From Novosphingobium sp. (lineage in GTDB: Bacteria > Pseudomonadota > Alphaproteobacteria > Sphingomonadales > Sphingomonadaceae), in the NCBI GenBank assembly GCA_024236175.1, contig JACKKY010000001.1, positions 248,001-312,000 of the forward strand: 64,000 nt of DNA, read 5' to 3'. The position numbers and the translations under genes were made by a program. The notes below the pieces were generated by a model. That model was not told the DNA's origin. It saw nothing but the letters and a program-made list of their open reading frames with translations, and searched no databases. Each line of letters starts with the position of its first letter. The stretch's first letter is position 1. Shown one piece after another: positions 58,787 to 64,000 of the stretch.

Positions 58787-59302
58787 TCAGTTCGCCGGCA
58801 CGGCGTGGAAGAAGTCGAGCCCGTCCTGCTCCGGGAAGATGAACTCGAGATAGTGGCCCAGTTCGGGCGCCTCGATATAGATCGCGTCCATGAAGCCGGG
58901 ATTGGCGGTGTCGAGCAGCACCGGCAGCTTGCGCTCGGCGATCTCCTGCCGCACCGCGCCCCACTCCTCCCGGTCGTGGATCAGGTAGCCCAGGTGGTGG
59001 AAGGCGATGGCGAAACCGTCCTTCGGCAGGCGGCTGGTATAGAACTCCGCTTCCTTTCCGCCTCTGGCGTCGATGATCTCGTACATGTTGGAGCCGACCC
59101 AGGCGAAGGCGACGCGGATCTGGCCACCTTCGGGCATCTCGCCTTCGAGGTAGCTGTAGCTGGCGATGCCGTAACGCTCGCCCAGCAGCTGGCAGGCCCG
59201 GTCGAGATCGTTGGTGACATAGGCGGTCTGGAACTGCTCGCGCCGCATCAGGCCCGGAGCGGGGCCCGAAGGTTCCTCGGGCCGTGAAAGCCTGGCCGTC
59301 AT
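58787..59302 (-). CDS. VOC-family (glyoxalase/dioxygenase superfamily) protein
   Basis: 171 residues. The betaalphabetabetabeta motifs of the vicinal-oxygen-chelate fold are visible: FQTAYVTNDLDRACQLLGERYG, then FHHLGYLIHDREEW and PELGHYLEFIFPEQ. The metal ligands (His in FHHLGY, His-Tyr and Glu in GHYLEF) fit the two-repeat metal site, with the first repeat degenerate. GAGGAGGGACC lies before the ATG, and the start overlaps the preceding nitroreductase stop (ATGA). It is the last gene of a three-gene minus-strand operon with a hydrolase and a nitroreductase. Confidence 0.75.
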   Translation of the reverse strand: MTARLSRPEEPSGPAPGLMRREQFQTAYVTNDLDRACQLLGERYGIASYSYLEGEMPEGGQIRVAFAWVGSNMYEIIDARGGKEAEFYTSRLPKDGFAIAFHHLGYLIHDREEWGAVRQEIAERKLPVLLDTANPGFMDAIYIEAPELGHYLEFIFPEQDGLDFFHAVPAN

Positions 59303-59979
59303 TGCGGTCCCTCCTCGTCGAATCCGATGAAGCGCACCTGCCGCGAGAGCGGGGCGCGGTCGCGTTCGAAATTGTTCACCGCCGCGGCCTCGTCGCGATA
59401 GCCGATCGCCATGCCGCAAAACAGAATCTGCGCCTCGTCGCTCACGCCGATATGCTCCTTGATGAGCCGGGCCCACAGGGCCATGAATTCCTGCGGACAG
59501 GAATCGAGCCCTTCCTCGCGCAGCAGCAGCATGATGGTCTGCAGCCACATGCCGACATCGGACCACTGCGGCGGCCCCATGACGCGCGGGAAATGGCACA
59601 GCAGCAGCACCGGCGCGCCGAACGACACGACATTGTCGGCAACCGCCCGCGCTCGCATTTCCGCATCCTCGCGGTCGATCCCGCGCGCACCGTATTGCCT
59701 GGCTCCCATCTGCGCGAGCCGGTCCCGGTACTCCTGCGGGATGTCGGGCGGCGTGATGACATATTCGACCGGCTCCTGCGGAGCGGCACCGGCAAGCTTG
59801 TTCTGCAGCGCGCGCAGCGGCGTGCCGGTCAGCACCGTTGCTTCCCATGGCTGGAAATTGCAGCCCGAGGGAGCCCAGCGGGCCTTGTCCAGCACCCGTT
59901 CGAGCACATCGGTCGGCACCGGCCGGTCTCTGAAGGCGCGGACAGACCGGCGCGAAAGCACCGCTTCGCTGACGGTCAC
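59299..59979 (-). CDS. Nitroreductase-family flavoprotein
   Basis: 226 residues from a GTG start 5 bases after the hydrolase stop. AVLSRRSVRAFRDRPVPTDVLERVLDKARWAPSGCNFQPWE is a clean nitroreductase start, with RRSVR binding FMN phosphate and SGCNFQPW near the flavin. Later, DVGMWLQTIMLLLREEGLDSC and GMAIGYRDEAAAVNNFERDRAPL complete the family pattern; the long insert PPDIPQEYRDRLAQMG is typical of the BluB/aryl-nitro subgroup. It reduces nitro-aromatics or enones, or dehydrogenates an intermediate. It is in the operon with the hydrolase and the VOC protein. Confidence 0.82.
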   Translation of the reverse strand: MTVSEAVLSRRSVRAFRDRPVPTDVLERVLDKARWAPSGCNFQPWEATVLTGTPLRALQNKLAGAAPQEPVEYVITPPDIPQEYRDRLAQMGARQYGARGIDREDAEMRARAVADNVVSFGAPVLLLCHFPRVMGPPQWSDVGMWLQTIMLLLREEGLDSCPQEFMALWARLIKEHIGVSDEAQILFCGMAIGYRDEAAAVNNFERDRAPLSRQVRFIGFDEEGPQ

Positions 59980-59984
59980 CGGCG

Positions 59985-60857
59985 TCAGGAGTTTTCCTTG
60001 ATGAAATCGAGGATGACCGGCGTGAGCTTCGGCCAGCTGCGGAACAGCGTGTGGCCCTTCTTGCCCGATGCGGTTTCGCCCGAGCGATAATTCCACTCGT
60101 CGTCGTTCCACGGCGGATCGACCATCACCGAATGCGGGATCAGGCGATGAACCCAGTCGGTGGTCGCGCGGGTGTGCGAAAGGTCGCTCTTGCCGCTGCG
60201 GAAAATCAGCGTCGGCATGCGCAGCATGGCGAAGTCGCGCGGCCGCATTCCCGGCACCGGCGAGATGTCCGAAGGCACGTAGGCCGAAGCCCATTTCTGC
60301 ATGATCGTGATGAACTGGTCCGGATCCATCTTGAGCAGGGCGTTCTTCGCGTTCGGGTTCTTGGCCAGGTGTTCCGCCCAGGATGTCGCATTGAGGACGG
60401 CTTCCATGCCCCCCACGCTCGCCAGCGTTCCCGCTTCGCCGCAATAGTAAGTCGCAAGCTGCATCAGCCCGATCGGATCGCCGCTGATCCACCACAGCGC
60501 GAGGTGGGAACAAAGCTCGGGATGGCGCGACGCCGCAAGCATCGAGACGCGCGAACCGCCGGAGCCGCCGGCGATGACCGTGGGGCCGAGATCCAGTGCG
60601 CGGATCAGCCCGGCCAGGGCCTCGGCCTGGTTCTCGGATTCGCTCTCGCCGTCGAGGCAGGTGTCGGACTTGCCGCAGTTCGGCCGGTCGTAGATCAGGA
60701 CGCAATGGCCGGCCTTGACCAGCTTCTCCGCCATCTCGCGCAGCCCCGGCACATCCATGGTAAAGCGTCCGCCGGGGGTGAGTGCAACCGGCGGATTGCC
60801 CTTCTTGCCGAGCAATTCATATTCGATGCCGATCCCGTTTATCTTCTTGCGTGGCAT
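59985..60857 (-). CDS. Alpha/beta hydrolase
   Basis: 290 residues. The oxyanion motif PPVALTPGGRF, strand-loop YDRPNCGKSD and the nucleophile elbow VIAGGSGGSRVSML (G-x-S-G-G) define the alpha/beta-hydrolase fold; the catalytic Ser is in GGSGG. A cap domain lies at about 130-200. The catalytic acid is probably in SGKSDLSH. The final His is less certain (KKGHTLFRSWP). Such enzymes include esterases, C-C hydrolases and epoxide hydrolases. GGGAGAG precedes the ATG. It begins the operon hydrolase, nitroreductase, VOC protein, and may open an ester or ring product. Confidence 0.82.
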   Translation of the reverse strand: MPRKKINGIGIEYELLGKKGNPPVALTPGGRFTMDVPGLREMAEKLVKAGHCVLIYDRPNCGKSDTCLDGESESENQAEALAGLIRALDLGPTVIAGGSGGSRVSMLAASRHPELCSHLALWWISGDPIGLMQLATYYCGEAGTLASVGGMEAVLNATSWAEHLAKNPNAKNALLKMDPDQFITIMQKWASAYVPSDISPVPGMRPRDFAMLRMPTLIFRSGKSDLSHTRATTDWVHRLIPHSVMVDPPWNDDEWNYRSGETASGKKGHTLFRSWPKLTPVILDFIKENS

Positions 60858-61312
60858 TTATCTCTCCCGTTTTTCGTTGCGGCTGTTACGCCGAGCCCAG
60901 TGGCACCATCCTTAAGTGGTTAAGGCCGGGCGGCAAGGGGCTTTTTGGCCGGGAATGCAATAGCCGTTCGCCATTTTGCCCGCGGTTATCATTGAAACGG
61001 CAGGCATTCTGCTTGCCACGCACAGTTCTTTGTGGTTAATCAGCAAGATAGATGGCTTTGGCCACAGTTTTCGGAGGGGGTCAGACAGTATGCGCGGGAA
61101 CAAACGACGGTAAGTCGACTTTAGCGAAACGGTAGTCGAATAGCGCAGGCTCGCGCCACTCCCCTGTGGTCTTGGCACGGGCCTGAAACAGAGATATTGC
61201 GTCTCAATTGCAAGTTCACCGATTCCGGTTGAACCCTTATTGACTATCGTGCGACACAATTCGCAACTGTTGAGAACGCACGTCTCGCGTATGCAGACCT
61301 ATGGTAAGATAA
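60858..61312. other. 455-base divergent control region (hydrolase operon / luxR)
   Basis: No gene is supported. It contains CTTAA-GTGG-TTAAG (60911-60924), an imperfect dyad GGCAGGC-ATTCT-GCTTGCC (60999-61017) and an imperfect 21-bp dyad starting GTTCA and ending TGAAC (61214-61234), 79 bases before luxR. The last is a possible lux-type box. Confidence 0.4.
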
Positions 61313-62083
61313 ATGTCGAGGCTTTCGGATGTGCAGTCGTTTATCGACATCTCCAGGGGTCTGCGCAATCCTGCAGACCTCGAAGCCTTGCTGCAATCCA
61401 TCACCAAGGAAATGGGGTTCGATCACTTCGCGCTGATGCAGCATGTCGACCTGACTCCGTTCGAAAAAGAACTCGGCCACATGGTGACGGGACAGCTTAT
61501 CGGTCTCAGCGATTATCCCGAAAACTGGATCAACCAGTATATCGACGACAACATCGTCGCGTACGATCCGGTCCTGCTGGCCAGCCAGCGGACCAACGTC
61601 GGCTTTGCCTGGTCGCAGCTCGACCAGCTGATCGATCTGAAGCGTCCGCACTTCGAACAGCTGGAGCGCGGTCGTCAGGCGGGCATCGGCGACGGCTTTA
61701 CCGTTCCCTCTAACGTTCCCGGCGAAGCCAACGGCTCATGCAACTTCGTGGTCAAGGCCGGCCGCGAACTGCCGGCAAAGGAACTGATGATGGCCCAGCT
61801 GGTCGGCAGCTATGCTTTTGAGGCCGGCCGCTCGATCATCACTCACGCCAAGACCAACATCGTCGAGAAGACCCAGCTTTCGCCGCGGCAGATTGAATGC
61901 ATCGCGCTGGTCGGGCGCGGCAAGACCGACTGGGAAATCTCGCGCATCCTCGGCATCGCGGAATCGACCGTTAAGGATTACATCAACGACGCCAAGGCGC
62001 GCTACAATGTGGTCAAACGCGTGCAAATGGTCATCCGCGCCATCTATGACGGGCACCTGCCGCTCAGCGAGCTTTTGCGCTGA
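61313..62083 (+). CDS. luxR: LuxR-family acyl-homoserine-lactone receptor
   Basis: 256 residues. The autoinducer-binding domain (about 5-165) retains the residues that hold acyl-homoserine lactone: Trp72, Tyr76, Asp85 and Pro86 (AYDP), Trp100 (FAW) and a Gly in GIGDGF. The LuxR helix-turn-helix (about 188-250) reads LSPRQIECIALVGRGKTDWE, then LGIAESTVKDYINDAKARY. It should bind a lux box when the signal is present. The luxI gene starts 96 bases downstream, so this is a cognate pair; signal chain length is unknown. Weak ribosome-binding site (GGTAAGATAA). Confidence 0.93.
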   Translation: MSRLSDVQSFIDISRGLRNPADLEALLQSITKEMGFDHFALMQHVDLTPFEKELGHMVTGQLIGLSDYPENWINQYIDDNIVAYDPVLLASQRTNVGFAWSQLDQLIDLKRPHFEQLERGRQAGIGDGFTVPSNVPGEANGSCNFVVKAGRELPAKELMMAQLVGSYAFEAGRSIITHAKTNIVEKTQLSPRQIECIALVGRGKTDWEISRILGIAESTVKDYINDAKARYNVVKRVQMVIRAIYDGHLPLSELLR

Positions 62084-62100
62084 CCGTTAACCATTGTCGT

Positions 62101-62124
62101 CAACCCCCCCTTTTGGGGGGATTG
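62101..62124. promoter_or_regulatory. GC hairpin between luxR and luxI
   Basis: CAA-C-CCCCCC-TTTT-GGGGGG-A-TTG: a six-pair GC stem with flanking CAA/TTG pairing. No T-run follows, so simple termination is unlikely; it may attenuate luxI. Downstream, TGAGG-8 bases-CCTCA (62141-62158) is a second dyad. Confidence 0.45.
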
Positions 62125-62179
62125 TTGATCGCGGCATCTCTGAGGGAAAACCGCCTCAAGAAATTGAGCGGAGGTCCCG

Positions 62180-62821
62180 ATGAGCCTGAGCGGCCGGTAC
62201 ATCACAGATTACACACGCAACGAGATCGTTAACGATTCCGTCCTGTTGCGCACGATGCATGAGGACCGGAAGTCCGTCTTCATCGACACTCTCCAATGGC
62301 CCCTGCCGGCCCAGGGATCGATGGAGATCGACGAATTCGATCATGCCGACGCGGTATACCTCGCCGGCAAGGACTTCACCGGAACTCACCGCGCGTCGAT
62401 CAGGTTGCTGGACACCGAAGGCCGGCACATGCTTTCCGACCTGTTCTCCTATCTCTGCGAAGGCGAAATCCCGCGGGGCCCGGATATCAAGGAAGTAACG
62501 CGCTACACCCCTTCTCCCCGCGCCAAGGCAAGCGAGCGGCTGATCTGGCGCAACATGATGGCCCGCGCCGTGATCGAATACGGGCTGCTGACCGGCATCC
62601 GCGCCTACACGGCAGTCTGCGACATCTCCTTCCTCAGCCAGTTGCTTGCGGTCGGGTGGCGCTGCGACCCCCTCGGCCTGCCGCAAAACATCGACGGTTC
62701 GGTGATCGGCGCCTTCATCTTCTACGTCGAGGAGGATTCGCTCAGCATGTTCAAGCAGAGCTGGCGCTATCCGCGCCCGGCCTACGCGGCGATGCCCAAG
62801 GAACTGCAGCACGCAGCCTGA
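62180..62821 (+). CDS. luxI: Acyl-homoserine-lactone synthase, LuxI family
   Basis: 213 residues. The conserved LuxI residues are all present in order: Arg30, Phe34 and Trp40 (MHEDRKSVFIDTLQW), then Glu49, Asp51 and Asp54 (EIDEFD). Arg75 follows in SIRLLDTEGRHMLSDLFSYL, and Glu105 and Arg108 in KEVTRYT. It makes an acyl-homoserine lactone from acyl-ACP and SAM. The start has GGAGG 5 bases upstream. It is the second gene of luxR-luxI-phyH; the dioxygenase gene begins 10 bases after it, so the two are one transcript. Confidence 0.93.
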   Translation: MSLSGRYITDYTRNEIVNDSVLLRTMHEDRKSVFIDTLQWPLPAQGSMEIDEFDHADAVYLAGKDFTGTHRASIRLLDTEGRHMLSDLFSYLCEGEIPRGPDIKEVTRYTPSPRAKASERLIWRNMMARAVIEYGLLTGIRAYTAVCDISFLSQLLAVGWRCDPLGLPQNIDGSVIGAFIFYVEEDSLSMFKQSWRYPRPAYAAMPKELQHAA

Positions 62822-62831
62822 GGAACGAGAA

Positions 62832-63725
62832 ATGTCCGAACCCTGGATAGTCGAGAACACCGTCAGCGATCAGGAACTGACCGACACCTTGCAGGAGCAT
62901 GGTTTCGCAATCGTGCGCGAGGCGCTCGCCCCGGAGCAACTCGCCCTGCTTTACGACGAGCTGGACCAGCATTTCGCACAGGCCGAATACTGCGAAGGGC
63001 TGTTCTACGGCAAGACGACCAAGCGGTTCGGCCGGGTGCTGAGCAAGTCGCAACAGGCGCAACAGCTCGTACTCAACCGCTTCGCGCTCCAGCCCGCCCG
63101 CGCCATCCTCGGGCAGTCGTGCGAAGACATCCAGCTCAACCTGACACAAGCCATCGAGATTTCGCCCGGGTCGCTGTCCCAGGCGCCGCACCGAGACCAG
63201 GATATCTGGCTCGGTGCGGCACACCCGGGCGAGATGATGCTGAACGCCATGTGGGCGCTCGACGATTTCACCCGCGAGAACGGAGCCACGCTGGTCTGGC
63301 CGGGAACGCACCGCCGGCCGGACATGCAGATTCCCGACACCGACGGCGTTGCCGCCGTCATGCCCGCCGGATCGCTGTGCCTGTTCCTCGGCTCGACCAT
63401 CCACAACGGCGGAGCGAACTGGTCGGATCGGCCCCGGCGGGGCCTGGTAATGAGCTATTGCCTTGGCTGGCTGAAGCCATGCGAAAATCCCTGGTTGAGC
63501 TATCCGCCCGAAGTGGCGCGCGATTTCGCTCCCGAACTCGCGCGGCTGATCGGCTACCGGCAGGATTGCCCCAGTCTCAACAATGTGGACGGGCGGTGCC
63601 CGTCGGAACTGTTGTACAGGGAACAACCGAGACCGGCGTTCGTTGACAAGCTGTCAGAAGAGCAAATCGCGATGATTGAACAATTTAACGAAATGCAGCT
63701 GGCCTACAATTCGAAGGCAGCCTGA
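62832..63725 (+). CDS. Phytanoyl-CoA dioxygenase-family Fe(II)/2-oxoglutarate oxygenase
   Basis: 297 residues of the PhyH family. Iron ligands: His120 and Asp122 (PHRDQD), and His191 in GSTIHNGGANWS; the 2-oxoglutarate arginine is in RPRRGLVMSY. The N-terminus LQEHGFAIVREALAPEQLALLYDEL is typical. PhyH-type enzymes hydroxylate lipids or small molecules. It lies 10 bases after luxI, and I recall that this association with luxI occurs repeatedly in Novosphingobium. Its action on the signal or on a signal-controlled product is not known. Confidence 0.9.
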   Translation: MSEPWIVENTVSDQELTDTLQEHGFAIVREALAPEQLALLYDELDQHFAQAEYCEGLFYGKTTKRFGRVLSKSQQAQQLVLNRFALQPARAILGQSCEDIQLNLTQAIEISPGSLSQAPHRDQDIWLGAAHPGEMMLNAMWALDDFTRENGATLVWPGTHRRPDMQIPDTDGVAAVMPAGSLCLFLGSTIHNGGANWSDRPRRGLVMSYCLGWLKPCENPWLSYPPEVARDFAPELARLIGYRQDCPSLNNVDGRCPSELLYREQPRPAFVDKLSEEQIAMIEQFNEMQLAYNSKAA

Positions 63726-63770
63726 TACGGAGACCGCGCGCCGATAAGATCCAGACGGACAAGGCGCGAG

Positions 63771-63791
63771 GACTCCTGATTTACAGGAGTC
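63771..63791 (+). promoter_or_regulatory. Perfect hairpin enclosing the ribosome-binding site of the terminal PilZ gene
   Basis: Arms GACTCCTG and CAGGAGTC (8 of 8 pairs) around ATTTA. The 3' arm contains AGGAG, which lies 8 bases before the ATG at 63798. Folding hides the site. It might also end the luxI-phyH transcript, though no T-run follows. Confidence 0.6.
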
Positions 63792-63797
63792 ACGGCG

Positions 63798-64000
63798 ATG
63801 GGAGAACTGAAGCGTACCGTTCCGGCTGAATTCGGAACGAAAGGCGAGCGTCGAATCGAAGACCGGACGAAGACGACCGTCTACCGGCCGATCCTGTTCG
63901 AGACCGCCGAGCTTTCCGGTTTCTGCCTCTTGCGAGACCTCTCGGCCGGCGGAATGATGGGTGTCGTCTACACGACGCTTGCAGCGGCCCAACCCATCAC
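63798..64000 (+). CDS. PilZ-domain protein, 3' end outside the window
   Basis: An open frame from ATG 63798 to the window end codes for at least 67 residues. AGGAG lies 8 bases upstream. RIEDR gives the RxxxR motif and DLSAGG the D-x-S-x-x-G motif of a c-di-GMP-binding PilZ domain. The segment TVYRPILFETAELSGFCLLR resembles MFWPVLIRFDDFTGLSLIR of the PilZ protein at 58120, so they are paralogues. The rest of the gene is cut off. It follows phyH by 72 bases. Confidence 0.75.
   Translation, partial: MGELKRTVPAEFGTKGERRIEDRTKTTVYRPILFETAELSGFCLLRDLSAGGMMGVVYTTLAAAQPI

Noticed and set aside
1..64000. Integrase, transposase, CRISPR array, prophage or tRNA-linked island
   Set aside because: No integrase, insertion sequence, repeat-spacer array, phage structural gene or tRNA was found on either strand.

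Overview
The window is GC-rich DNA, almost certainly from a sphingomonad-type alphaproteobacterium (Sphingomonadales, Novosphingobium/Sphingobium-like). The basis is the sdhC-sdhD-sdhA order, a TonB-dependent receptor beside a block of MFS carriers, an expanded set of TauD/TfdA-type dioxygenases, a Rieske oxygenase, and a luxR-luxI-phyH quorum-sensing locus of a kind I associate with Novosphingobium. Species was not determined. No rRNA, tRNA, CRISPR array, integrase or transposase was seen.

Layout. 1-3.8 kb: tail of an unknown protein, an FMN alpha-hydroxy-acid dehydrogenase, an EthD-like protein and CreD. 3.9-14.1 kb: a catabolic block with a YghU-type GST, two paralogous trimethylamine-dehydrogenase-like flavoproteins, two SnoaL-like proteins, an N-acyl-D-amino-acid deacylase-like amidohydrolase and two paralogous TauD dioxygenases. 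14.2-27.5 kb: mainly housekeeping genes (sdhCDA with no sdhB beside it, prmA, ligA, recN, bamD) mixed with an aminotransferase, an SDR, an ACT-domain regulator and a nitroreductase, and with two long palindromic repeats; a third copy lies at 2.3 kb. 27.5-42.9 kb: an accessory region with a molybdopterin oxidoreductase, four closely related TauD paralogues, a Rieske oxygenase, an arsR-arsC-acr3 operon, an exported sulfatase, a GGDEF/EAL protein and a TetR regulator. 43-53.3 kb: five MFS carriers around a TonB-dependent receptor, and a seventh TauD enzyme. 53.4-60.9 kb: a polysaccharide-synthase-like glycosyltransferase with an outer-membrane protein, a membrane TPR regulator-like protein, a PilZ protein, and a hydrolase/nitroreductase/VOC operon. 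60.9-64 kb: luxR, luxI, a phytanoyl-CoA dioxygenase-like gene and the start of a second PilZ gene.

How it may work together. The most interesting signal is a 14-bp palindrome, TGAACA-CC-TGTTCA or a close variant. It occurs 28-39 bp upstream of the chosen starts of three TauD paralogues and of the molybdopterin oxidoreductase. The best copy lies in the gap between one TauD gene and the TetR gene, which suggests a scattered local TetR regulon; the Rieske gene shares one of these promoter regions. A second theme is c-di-GMP: a GGDEF/EAL enzyme, two PilZ proteins and a polysaccharide synthase, next to acyl-homoserine-lactone signalling. Two genes, the sulfatase and the terminal PilZ gene, have perfect hairpins whose 3' arm contains the ribosome-binding site. 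Substrates of the catabolic enzymes cannot be read from sequence alone.
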